Shown: positions 25,432 through 34,052 of the stretch, in pieces
Position numbering within the stretch: the first letter of the stretch is position 1
How the letters are laid out: each line of letters starts with the position of its first letter
DNA from: Crossiella cryophila
Lineage (GTDB): Bacteria; Actinomycetota; Actinomycetes; Mycobacteriales; Pseudonocardiaceae
Length of the DNA stretch: 64,000 nucleotides
Direction: 5' to 3'
Assembly (NCBI RefSeq): GCF_014204915.1
Contig: NZ_JACHMH010000001.1
Location: 6,473,501-6,537,500, forward strand
Position numbers and translations under genes: made by a program
Notes under the pieces: generated by a model
Seen by the model: only the letters and a program-made list of their open reading frames with translations
Told to the model about the DNA's origin: nothing
Database searches by the model: none

Positions 25432-28400
25432 CCGGCACCCGGTCCTGCTCGGCCCGGTCCGGCTGGAAACCCGGTTCACCGCGACGGAACTGCTCATCCG
25501 GATCTACCCGGACGAGTGGGCGGTGGACAAGTTCGAGCCCAAGGTCAGCCCGGCCGAACTCGACGCCCTGGACGCCTACTGGACCGCGCTGTGGCGGGCG
25601 GGCAGCAGCACGGTGGCCCAGCAGGCCGCCTGGCGCGAACTGGCCGGGCGGATCCCGCCGGGCCGGGCCACCTGGCTGCTCACCGAACGCAAGCCCGCCA
25701 ACGAGACCGAGCGGCCCAGCACCGCGCCCGCCGGTGCGGTGGTGCTGCCGGTTGTCACCAGCACACCGGTGCCCGCGGCGGACCGTCAGCCCACCATCAC
25801 CTACTGGACCGCGATCTGGCAGGCGCACGGCGACCGGGAAAAGCTCCGCGCGGCCGATCGCGCACTGATCACCGCGGTCGGTTCGCCAAGGGCGGCCACC
25901 ATCCGGTCCCGGCGACCGTCCGGAGTGGACGGTGCCGAGCTGAGCCCGAACAACACGGTGGTGGTGGCCTTCCTGGTGCTGGCCCCGCACCCGCCGGAGA
26001 AGATCGCGGCCAAGTCCTGGACCACCCCGGCCACCGCGCGGCTGCTGCCGGACCGGTTCACCGTGCTCGCCCTGGACGGTGACAGCCAGATCTTCGAGCT
26101 GACCACCAACCCGGTGCTCGGCCCGTTCGCGGTCAGCCCCGACCCCACCGCCCAGGACAAGCCGAAGATCAACGAGGACACCGGCGCACTGCACGTGCCG
26201 GAGGCGCTGAAGTGGCTGACCAACTTCGAGGAGGCGCACCGGCGCGGCCTTGGCGTGCGGATCGGCCGCACCACCCGGATCGACGCCGGAATCCCGACCC
26301 TGCTGGTGTACGGGCTGCGGGAGAACCCGGACGCCGCAGCCACAGCCGCGGCGCTGACCCAGCAGCTGCAACGGCAACTGCGCAGTACCTCCGGGCTCAG
26401 CCTGCTGGCCCAGGGCACCCCGACCAACAACTCCGAGCAACTCCCGGCCGGTCCCGGCGATCAGGCCGAGGCGGCCCGGCGCGCGGCGAGCGCCAGCTTC
26501 GCCGCCGCCGACTGGAAGTCCACAAAGGACGGACCGCAGCTCGCCGGACTGCTGGGCCTCGATCTGACCCAGTTGCCCGGACTGCCCGGCGCGGACGGCA
26601 CCGACCAGGCCGAGGCCAAGGCGGCCAACATCGCGCTCTGGCCTGCCACCTGGGGCAGTTTCCTGCGGCACACCCTGCACCCGCTGCTCGACGACGAAGC
26701 CGTGGCCAGGACCAGGGAGTTCTTCGTCCGCAACGTCTCCGGCCGCGGCCCGCTGCCGGTGCTGAAGATCGGCCGCCAGCCCTACGGCATCGTGCCGACC
26801 ACCGACTTCCGCGCACTGAGCTGGCCCGCGGCCAACACGCACCGGCACGCGCTCAAGAAGGTCCTGGACACCGCGGCCGCCGACTGGGACCGGGTGGCCG
26901 CGGAGAAAGTCCAGTACCTGCACAAGCCCGGCGGCGACCCGCACCAGAAGCTCCTGGACATCCTGGCCCTGCACCCGGGTTCGGCGGAGTACCACCAGCG
27001 GTACGCGCAAAGCGTGGAGGACCTGTTCAACCGGGCCAACCTGGGTGCGGCCGGGGCGGGCATCCTGGACGCGTTGCGCCGCCTGCAGCTGGCCCCGCCC
27101 ATCCAGGCCCTGCTCACCAAACTCGGCGCCACCAACCCGGATCCCGACCTGCTGCGCCGGTTGTTCGTGGACAGCCAGCACCCGCTGCTGGCCCCGCTCG
27201 TCGACGACCGGCCACTGTCCGAAGAGGACCCCATCCGGCCCTACGACCTCAAGGGCCGCAACTACCTTGGCTGGCTGGCCGCCAACGCCAAGGCCGACCT
27301 GACCGCGATCCGCAACGAGACCGGCTTCGCCGGGACCGCGCCGGCCGCACTGCTGTACTACCTGGCCCGGCACGCGGTGCTGCTCGGCTTCGCCGACGCC
27401 GCCCGCCGCCTGGCCATCCGCGCCGGGGTGGCCGACCCCACCGACCTGGCCGACCGGGACCCGCTGTTCGTGCACGTCAAGCACTTCAGCACCGGAACCG
27501 GCGTGCTGGACAGCGAGAGCCGGTACCGCCGCCTGTACTCCAGCGATCCGCTGATCACCGGCAGCACCGAGGTCACCGTGGCCAAGCACATCGGCACCGT
27601 GCTGGCCACCAACCCGGACACCGCCGCGCTCAAGGAACAACTCGACGCGGTGGAGGTCCTCGCGGCCACCCCGACCGCCCGGTTGGAACGGGTGCTGGCC
27701 GAACACCTCGACCTGGCCACCTACCGGCTGGATGCCTGGCGGCTGGGCCTGGCCACCGAACGCCTCACCGAACTGCGTGCCCAGCCAGGGGCCGCGCAGG
27801 GCATCCACCTGGGCGCCTACGGCTGGCTGGAGAACGTCAAACCCGACCTGTCGCCCACCGACAACGGCGGCTACATCCACACCCCCTCCCCCGCGCAGGC
27901 CCGCACCGCGGCGGTGCTGCGCTCGGGCTACCTGGCCAACCGCACCACCGAACGCGGCGAGTTCGCGGTCAACCTCAGCTCCGACCGGGTCCGGGTCGCC
28001 CTGGAACTCCTGGACGGCCTGCGCCAGGGCCAGTCCCTTTCCGCGCTGCTGGGCTACCGGTTCGAGCGCGGCCTGCACGAAGGCCACCCCGAACGCGAAC
28101 TGGACAAGTACCTGGCCCCGCTGCGGGCGGCCTTCCCACTGCGCTTCGGCAAACTCGACCAGCCCGCTGCTGGCGCGCCGCCGGAGTTCGCCGAGCACGA
28201 GGCGCGGGTGGTCATCGACGGCCTGGAACTGCACCGCACGGTCACCAGGGCCACCGACCCGGCGCACCGGGTCTATCCCTTCGGCAAGAAGGGACTGCCG
28301 CCGAACCCGCCCAACGACGACCTGATCGCGATCCACGCCGAGGTGGAGAACCTGCGCAACCTGCACGACGCGCTGGCCGACCTGGCGGTGGCCGAGGGCA

Positions 28401-30547
28401 CCCACCAGGCCCTGCTCGGCAACCACGAACGCGCCGCGGCCACCCTGGACTCCTACGCCAAGGCCGGGTTCCCGCCCGAGCCCGCGATCGTGGAGACCCC
28501 GCGCAGCGGCACCACGCTCACCCACCGCTTCGCCCTGCACCTGCGGCCCAACCTCTCCCCCGGCCTGTCCGCCACCCCGCGCGCCCAGGCCGAACCCGCG
28601 GTCAACGACTGGCTGCCGCAACTCCTGCCACTGCCGGACAAACTGGTCGCCCAGGTCACCTGGTTCGACCCGATCCGCAAGCGGAACGACGGCCGCGCGG
28701 TGTCCATGAGCGACCTCGGCCTGCAACCCATCGATCTACTGTGGACGGTCCGCCCGGTCGGCGAGACCGCCACCCGGTCCGATCTGGAGGACCGGATCCT
28801 GGGTGCGGTGTTCAAGGCCGACACCCCGCGCCCGGACGTCCGGCCGAAGATCGAGTTCACCACCAGGGTCGCCGGGCGGGTCACCTTCTTCGAGCTGTCC
28901 CCGCTGATCAACGCGCTGCGCACACTGCTCACCACGGCCCGCCCGGTCCGGCCGACCGACCTGGTGCCCGGTGCGGGCGTGGCCACCGTGGACCGCACCG
29001 CCGACGCGGCGATCAACGTGCCGAGGGAACGTCCGGCCGCGGTCCGCAAGGCCCTTGGCACCCTGCTCACCAGCACCACCACCTACGGCACCGACCTCGG
29101 TGCGCTCTACCCACCCGCCGGGCCGAGAACCGCCGACCTGCTCAAGAACATCGACACCTTCCTCATCCGCTACGCCGACCTCATCGGCACCGCGGGCCGC
29201 TTCGGCCTGGTGCGCAGTGGCTGGGGCGAGCTGACCCTGTGGCGGGGCACGCTGTTCGCCGAACTCCTGGCCGCCCTGGACGGCACCGCCAAACGCCTGG
29301 ACCCGGTGCTCAAGGAAGCCGACGTGCTGATCGCCAAGTACGACGGACTGCCCGCCACGGCCACCGACGAGGAGCGATACCGGTTGCTGGAACAGGCCGA
29401 ACGCCTGCTCAGCACCACCGTCACCAGCCCGCGCCCGGACCGGCCGCGCACCCTGCGCACCACCGTGGGCACCCGCCGGAACACCTTCAAGTCCACAATG
29501 GACGCCATCGCGCGCACCGCGAACACCACCAAGGTCACGTTGAGCGGCCTGTTCGCCGAGATCGCCGCCCTGCCACCACTGGCCGCTATCGACCCGGTTG
29601 GCCTGGACCTGACCCCGTTCCAGCTGCGGGTGGTCGAGTTCGGCCGCGACCTGCTGGCCAGGGCCGCCCAGCTGAAGAAGGACATCGAGGCGCGGAACAC
29701 CCTGGCGGACAAGGCCCTGCTGGCCTACGACGCCGCGATCCCCGGACCGGACCGGGTCACCGCCGCCATCGACGCGCTCAAGGCCATGCTCGGCGAGGAC
29801 GTCCTGGTGGTGCCCGAGTTCACCCCGTCCGAGGACCTGGTCGACCAGTGGCGGGACGCCCACTTCGACAGCGGCGAACTCCTGGAACACCTGGCAGCCC
29901 GCAAGTTCCCGCTGGACGACTGGCTGCACGGCGTGGCCAGGGTGCGGGAACAGCCGCGCCGCTGGGAGAAGGCGGTCGCCCTCGGCGATGTGCTCTTCAG
30001 CGGCCCCGGCCTGCTCGGCATCCCCTCCTGGCGGGAACCCGCGCTCACCCCGATCCAACTGCCCTACCGGGAGAACGACTCCTGGCTCGGCCTGGAGTTC
30101 AAAAAGGACAGTGCGGGCAAGCCGGTGGCGATCACCGAGGACAAGGTGCTCTACACCGCGCACTACGCCACCGGCGCGCTGCTCGGCCAGACCAGGGCCG
30201 GGCTGCTGCTGGACGAGTGGACCGAGGTGATCCCGGCCGAGACCGAGACCACCGGCATCGCCCTGCACTACGACGGCCCGGACTCCGAACCACCGCAGGC
30301 CATGCTGCTCGTCGCCCCGCCGGTGGTCACCGACCCGCCGCAGAACTGGCAGCGGGCGCACCTGGTCAACGCCATCCGGGACACCTTCGCCATGGCCCGT
30401 AGCCGCGCGGTGGAACCCGCCCAGCTCGACGACACCGCGTACGCGCAGCTGCTGCCGGCCACCGTGATGTCCGCGACCCGGCAGCAGATCACCATCAGCA
30501 CCGATCTCGCGCTCGCCAACCTGCGCTGGAAGGCCGACCATGACTGA
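25412..30547 (+). CDS. 1711-aa protein of unknown function
   Basis: The largest protein of the block, with no signal peptide, membrane helix or enzyme motif that I can name. It opens with a compact domain (HPVLLGPVRLETRF, TELLIRIYPDEWAVDKFEP). Other conserved-looking stretches are LKIGRQPYGIVPTTDFRAL (about residue 455), IHLGAYGWLENVKPDLSP (about 800) and LSALLGYRFERGLHEGHPE (about 880). The middle is helix-rich. The ATG at 25412 lies inside the end of the preceding gene (20-base overlap), and the stop overlaps the next ATG by eight bases, both signs of translational coupling. A structural subunit is likely; that is inference. Confidence 0.8.
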   Translation: MTTPLSNRHPVLLGPVRLETRFTATELLIRIYPDEWAVDKFEPKVSPAELDALDAYWTALWRAGSSTVAQQAAWRELAGRIPPGRATWLLTERKPANETERPSTAPAGAVVLPVVTSTPVPAADRQPTITYWTAIWQAHGDREKLRAADRALITAVGSPRAATIRSRRPSGVDGAELSPNNTVVVAFLVLAPHPPEKIAAKSWTTPATARLLPDRFTVLALDGDSQIFELTTNPVLGPFAVSPDPTAQDKPKINEDTGALHVPEALKWLTNFEEAHRRGLGVRIGRTTRIDAGIPTLLVYGLRENPDAAATAAALTQQLQRQLRSTSGLSLLAQGTPTNNSEQLPAGPGDQAEAARRAASASFAAADWKSTKDGPQLAGLLGLDLTQLPGLPGADGTDQAEAKAANIALWPATWGSFLRHTLHPLLDDEAVARTREFFVRNVSGRGPLPVLKIGRQPYGIVPTTDFRALSWPAANTHRHALKKVLDTAAADWDRVAAEKVQYLHKPGGDPHQKLLDILALHPGSAEYHQRYAQSVEDLFNRANLGAAGAGILDALRRLQLAPPIQALLTKLGATNPDPDLLRRLFVDSQHPLLAPLVDDRPLSEEDPIRPYDLKGRNYLGWLAANAKADLTAIRNETGFAGTAPAALLYYLARHAVLLGFADAARRLAIRAGVADPTDLADRDPLFVHVKHFSTGTGVLDSESRYRRLYSSDPLITGSTEVTVAKHIGTVLATNPDTAALKEQLDAVEVLAATPTARLERVLAEHLDLATYRLDAWRLGLATERLTELRAQPGAAQGIHLGAYGWLENVKPDLSPTDNGGYIHTPSPAQARTAAVLRSGYLANRTTERGEFAVNLSSDRVRVALELLDGLRQGQSLSALLGYRFERGLHEGHPERELDKYLAPLRAAFPLRFGKLDQPAAGAPPEFAEHEARVVIDGLELHRTVTRATDPAHRVYPFGKKGLPPNPPNDDLIAIHAEVENLRNLHDALADLAVAEGTHQALLGNHERAAATLDSYAKAGFPPEPAIVETPRSGTTLTHRFALHLRPNLSPGLSATPRAQAEPAVNDWLPQLLPLPDKLVAQVTWFDPIRKRNDGRAVSMSDLGLQPIDLLWTVRPVGETATRSDLEDRILGAVFKADTPRPDVRPKIEFTTRVAGRVTFFELSPLINALRTLLTTARPVRPTDLVPGAGVATVDRTADAAINVPRERPAAVRKALGTLLTSTTTYGTDLGALYPPAGPRTADLLKNIDTFLIRYADLIGTAGRFGLVRSGWGELTLWRGTLFAELLAALDGTAKRLDPVLKEADVLIAKYDGLPATATDEERYRLLEQAERLLSTTVTSPRPDRPRTLRTTVGTRRNTFKSTMDAIARTANTTKVTLSGLFAEIAALPPLAAIDPVGLDLTPFQLRVVEFGRDLLARAAQLKKDIEARNTLADKALLAYDAAIPGPDRVTAAIDALKAMLGEDVLVVPEFTPSEDLVDQWRDAHFDSGELLEHLAARKFPLDDWLHGVARVREQPRRWEKAVALGDVLFSGPGLLGIPSWREPALTPIQLPYRENDSWLGLEFKKDSAGKPVAITEDKVLYTAHYATGALLGQTRAGLLLDEWTEVIPAETETTGIALHYDGPDSEPPQAMLLVAPPVVTDPPQNWQRAHLVNAIRDTFAMARSRAVEPAQLDDTAYAQLLPATVMSATRQQITISTDLALANLRWKADHD

Positions 30548-32417
30548 ACCCGTGCCGTTCGACTTCCCGCGCGACCTCGGCAACCGCAGCGAACCCACCG
30601 TCGGCGTGTGGAACCGGCTGGAAGGCCGTCCGCGCACCACCGACTTCGACCGGGCACTGCGCGCGGAGATCCGCGATCCGCTGTGGCTGCTCACCCGGCA
30701 GTGGCAGCTCGGCGAGTTCCAGGCATCCGACGGCGGCTCCCCGGTCACCGCCTCCTACACCGTGCAGGCCTCCAGTGTCAGCCGGTTCAAGCCCTTCGAC
30801 GGCAACCCGGTGGAACTGCCTGCGGAACAACCGCTGCCGGTGGAGGCACTGGCCGAACGGCGGGCGCTGCGCTTCACCTCGGGCACCGAACGGGTCTCCT
30901 TCGACCTGCGCCTGGCCATCGGGCGGCGCTGGTTCAAACTGCTCGCCACCCTGCCGCTGGGCCTGGGCGAACTGCTCGCCTCCTTCCGGGCCCAGTACGT
31001 CAAGCTGTACCCGATCGCGCTGCCGGATCCGTTGCAGGACAAGGACAGTCCGCGACTGGCCCATCCCGAGGTGTGGGCCAGCATGCAGGCCATGGCCGGG
31101 CGTTACCTGGACGGCTACCAGCTCTACGAGCACATCAAGTACCGCGGCGGCACCGCCTACGACGGCATCGAGGAACTGCTCAACCTGCACAAGCAGCCCA
31201 TCACCCGGCTGGGCCTGGAACTGCGGGACTGGTTCGACGCGCTGATCCAGCAACCGGCCAACGTCCAGCCCGAACTGCGACCCACCGGCGAGGACTGCTG
31301 GGACGGCACGCATCTGGAACACAACTTCTCCGTCGGCACCACCCTCGCGGGCGGTCGGCAGAAGACCCTCACCGCCCGCGAGTACCCCGGCGGCACCCTG
31401 GACTGGCACGCCTTCTCCGTGGACGCCAAGCTCCCGCTCGGTGGCAGCCGACCGCCGAAACCCTTCCGCCGCACGGTGTTCCCGGCCCCGGTGCGCTACG
31501 CCGGGATGCCGCTGCCGCGCTGGTGGGCGGTGGAGGACGGCCGCACCAACTTCGCCGCGGTCACCCCGGACAGCACCGACCTGGCCCGGCTGATCTTCCT
31601 GGAATTCGCCCTGGTCTACGGCAACGACTGGTACCAGCTGCCCTGCGACCTGCCGGCCGGATCCCTGGCCACCCTGGAAAATGTGAGCGTCACCGACACC
31701 TTCGGCATCACCACGGTGGTCGAGCCGGCCAACGCGGGCCCGGACCAGGACTGGCGGCGGTGGTCCATGTTCAGCCTGGACACCCTCGGCGCCGAACCGG
31801 TGGCCGCCGACACCAGCCTGCTGCTGCCCGCCAGCGTGCCCAAGATCGCCGAGGGCCCGGCGCTGGAGGAGGTGGTGCTGCTGCGCGATGAGAACGCGAA
31901 CCTGGTGTGGGGCGTGGAACAGACCGTGCGGATGGCCACCGGCGAACCCCGCCGCGGCAGCGAGATCGCCGCCGAATCGGTGGCCTGGCGGCAACGCCAC
32001 CAGCCAACCCAGCCGCCGGGTCCGCCACTGGCCCCGGTGTCCTATGAGGTGATGAACACCGTGCCGGAGCACTGGATCCCGTTCGTACCGGTGCACCAGG
32101 ACAGCACCCGGCGCTCCATCCACCTGCAACGGGCCGCCCTGCCCAGCGCGATCCGCCAGGCCGACCCGACCCAGCCGCGCGCGGTGGTACGGCCACGCAC
32201 CGACCTGTTGCGCGAGGGTCTGGACCGGGGTGAGCCGTACTTCGTGAACGAGGAGGAGGTCACCCAGACCGGCACCCGGCTCGCGTTGTCCTTCCAGCGC
32301 ACCCGCTGGCGGGACGGGCGGGTGGTGGTGTGGCTGGGCGTGCGGCGGGGCACCGGGCGCGGTCAGGGGTCCAGCGGGTTGCGGTTCGACTCGGTGATCG
32401 ACAGCCCGGCGCCTTAG
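30540..32417 (+). CDS. 625-aa protein of unknown function, last gene of the block
   Basis: I do not recognise the family. The N-terminal region carries a striking stretch, RDPLWLLTRQWQLGEFQASD followed by GGSPV (about residues 45-70). Later segments include LLNLHKQPITRLGLELRDWF, FPAPVRYAGMPLPRWWAVED and EFALVYGNDWYQLPCDLPAG, rich in aromatic residues like the 1057-aa protein. The C-terminus is basic. No signal peptide, membrane helix or catalytic motif is visible. It overlaps the 1711-aa gene by eight bases. A 399-base gap follows, so the block ends here. Confidence 0.8.
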   Translation: MTEPVPFDFPRDLGNRSEPTVGVWNRLEGRPRTTDFDRALRAEIRDPLWLLTRQWQLGEFQASDGGSPVTASYTVQASSVSRFKPFDGNPVELPAEQPLPVEALAERRALRFTSGTERVSFDLRLAIGRRWFKLLATLPLGLGELLASFRAQYVKLYPIALPDPLQDKDSPRLAHPEVWASMQAMAGRYLDGYQLYEHIKYRGGTAYDGIEELLNLHKQPITRLGLELRDWFDALIQQPANVQPELRPTGEDCWDGTHLEHNFSVGTTLAGGRQKTLTAREYPGGTLDWHAFSVDAKLPLGGSRPPKPFRRTVFPAPVRYAGMPLPRWWAVEDGRTNFAAVTPDSTDLARLIFLEFALVYGNDWYQLPCDLPAGSLATLENVSVTDTFGITTVVEPANAGPDQDWRRWSMFSLDTLGAEPVAADTSLLLPASVPKIAEGPALEEVVLLRDENANLVWGVEQTVRMATGEPRRGSEIAAESVAWRQRHQPTQPPGPPLAPVSYEVMNTVPEHWIPFVPVHQDSTRRSIHLQRAALPSAIRQADPTQPRAVVRPRTDLLREGLDRGEPYFVNEEEVTQTGTRLALSFQRTRWRDGRVVVWLGVRRGTGRGQGSSGLRFDSVIDSPAP

Positions 32418-32730
32418 CAGTGCGGTCGGCCTAGCGGGTGTCGGGGGCGAGGACGTGGCCGCCCGCGTCCTGCACGCGCCGACAAGATCACATCACATCC
32501 AAGATCACTCTGTTACGACCGCCAAGGGGGACTGTTCGTCCGAGGTGCCACATTTTGTCCGGATTCTGGCGTTACTGCGTTCCAGACTCACGCTCGCCGT
32601 GACCGGATTGCCGGTTGGGGCACCGTTCGTGGGGTCCAGCGCAGAAGTGCAGGCCCAGCATGTCGATGCCCTCAGGTGAGAGCAGCGCAGCCGCGGCGAT
32701 GCCTCGCTGAGGCTGCCGGCAGAGCCCGCA
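32418..32730. other. Gene-poor gap after the six-gene block
   Basis: No convincing gene is seen. A 74-codon ORF at 32455-32679 lacks a ribosome site and its protein has no recognisable features. The stretch 32490-32600 is less GC-rich than its surroundings and may hold the end of the operon transcript or a promoter, but I see no clear terminator. Confidence 0.5.
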
Positions 32731-32760
32731 CTGTTCGCGCAAACCAGGTTGCGCGAACAG
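32731..32760. promoter_or_regulatory. 12-bp perfect inverted repeat upstream of the monooxygenase operon
   Basis: CTGTTCGCGCAA (32731-32742) and its exact complement (32749-32760) are separated by ACCAGG. The site ends 21 bases before the -35 element at 32782, a position typical for an activator or a looping repressor. No regulator gene is adjacent. It could also form an RNA hairpin, but it lies upstream of the proposed transcription start. Confidence 0.6.
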
Positions 32761-32781
32761 GCAGAGGTGCCGGGGCCGTCG

Positions 32782-32810
32782 TTGAATCAGAGGTGGGATC
32801 TGCCTACCTT
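32782..32810 (+). promoter_or_regulatory. Promoter of the monooxygenase-MFS operon
   Basis: TTGAAT (32782-32787) and TACCTT (32805-32810) are 17 bp apart and the ATG follows the -10 by six bases, so transcription would start at or next to the start codon. This is a close match to the actinobacterial leaderless promoter pattern. Confidence 0.6.
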
Positions 32811-32816
32811 CGCAGC

Positions 32817-34052
32817 ATGCCGTCGTTGTACTGGGACGCCGACGTGGTGATCGTGGGCGGTGGTGTCGCCGGTGCCGGCACCGCGCACGCGCTGGCCACC
32901 GTTGGCGTGTCCTCGATCGTGCTGGAACGTTCGGCGGACTTCCCCGAACTCAACCGGGGTGACGTCATCCAGCCCCTGTCGCTGGGGCTGCTCGACAAGT
33001 GGGGCGTGTTGCCGCACATCCACGGTTATCAGGTGGTGGCCTCGGGTATCCACCACCGGGTGCACGGATTCCTTGGCGAGTGGGGCTTCGCGGACCTGGA
33101 GATCGATCATCCACATCAGACGGTGTTGCGGCACACCAACATCCACCGTGCCCTGCACGCCGCCTTCGCCGGGCACGGCGATCTGGTGTCGGTGCGGCGG
33201 GGCGCGCGGGTGTCCGCGCCACTGTTCGACGACCGAGACGGCGCGCTGCGCGGGGTCACCGGCACGATCGGGGGCGAGCCGTTCCGGGCGCTCGGCCGGA
33301 TCGTGGTGGCCGCCGACGGCCCCGCCTCGCCGTTGCGCCGGGCCGCAGGCATCCGGTTCGAGCAGCGGTACCGCTACGACCACGTGCACCTGATGACCAC
33401 CTGCCCGCGCCCAGACGCGCCGCAGCTGGATCACCGCACCGCGCGTTATGTCGGCGCGGACGGGATCACCATGATCATCCCGCTGGACGGCGGCACGCAG
33501 GTGCGGGTCGCCGTGCAGCTCCCGGTGGCCGAGGAGATGGCATGGCGGGCCCTGGAACCGGGGCGGCTGTGGCGGCGGATGGTGGCCCGAGCCCCGATGC
33601 TGGCCGGTGCGCCCTCGGCGTTGGCGGGCGAGCCGCACACCTACCGCGCCCACCTCGCGCACGCCGAGCGCTACGTCCAGGGCAACCTCTGCCTGGTCGG
33701 CGACGCGGCCCACGTGGTCCCGCCGACCCTGGGACAGGGCATGAACATGGCGATGCTGGACGCGGACGTGCTGGCCGCCGTGGTGCGGCGCACCCTGGAC
33801 GGCGCGGCGACCCTGGATCTCTACGACCGGTTGCGCCGCCCGGCGAACGAGATCGTGCTGGCCTCCTCGCACGAACAGACCCTGGTCCAGACCGCGACCG
33901 GTCCCGAGGTGGATGAGCACGTGCTGCGGAACTACGCCTGGCTGGCCGATCCGGTGCGCCGTCGCGAGGTCGCCGAACGCGTCGCGGGCCTGCACAACAA
34001 GACAGCCGAGCAACTCGGCATCCTCGACCTGGCGGGAGACTGTCGCCGATGA
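32817..34052 (+). CDS. FAD-dependent aromatic-ring-type monooxygenase
   Basis: A 411-aa group A flavoprotein monooxygenase (PHBH/UbiH fold). The FAD-binding GxGxxG is VIVGGGVAGAGTAHALATVG (residues about 10-30), the DG motif is VVAADGPASPLRRAAG, and the second FAD motif is LVGDAAHVVPPTLGQGMNMAMLDA. Such enzymes hydroxylate or epoxidise aromatic or polyketide substrates with NAD(P)H and oxygen. The ATG at 32817 is favoured by the -10 six bases upstream. The ATG of the MFS gene overlaps its stop (ATGA), so oxidase and transporter are co-expressed; catabolism or detoxification of an imported or exported aromatic compound is plausible. Confidence 0.88.
   Translation: MPSLYWDADVVIVGGGVAGAGTAHALATVGVSSIVLERSADFPELNRGDVIQPLSLGLLDKWGVLPHIHGYQVVASGIHHRVHGFLGEWGFADLEIDHPHQTVLRHTNIHRALHAAFAGHGDLVSVRRGARVSAPLFDDRDGALRGVTGTIGGEPFRALGRIVVAADGPASPLRRAAGIRFEQRYRYDHVHLMTTCPRPDAPQLDHRTARYVGADGITMIIPLDGGTQVRVAVQLPVAEEMAWRALEPGRLWRRMVARAPMLAGAPSALAGEPHTYRAHLAHAERYVQGNLCLVGDAAHVVPPTLGQGMNMAMLDADVLAAVVRRTLDGAATLDLYDRLRRPANEIVLASSHEQTLVQTATGPEVDEHVLRNYAWLADPVRRREVAERVAGLHNKTAEQLGILDLAGDCRR

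Noticed and set aside
25334-28726. An 1130-codon minus-strand ORF opposite the 1711-aa gene
   Set aside because: Low-complexity antisense translation; the plus-strand gene has translational coupling at both ends and normal amino-acid composition.
14174-32417. Contractile injection system, phage tail or toxin complex
   Set aside because: No sheath, tube, baseplate, AAA ATPase, LysM, VgrG or Rhs features could be found in any of the six proteins.
32455-32679. A 74-codon ORF in the gap after the six-gene block
   Set aside because: No ribosome site, no recognisable protein features, and a mixed composition unlike neighbouring genes.
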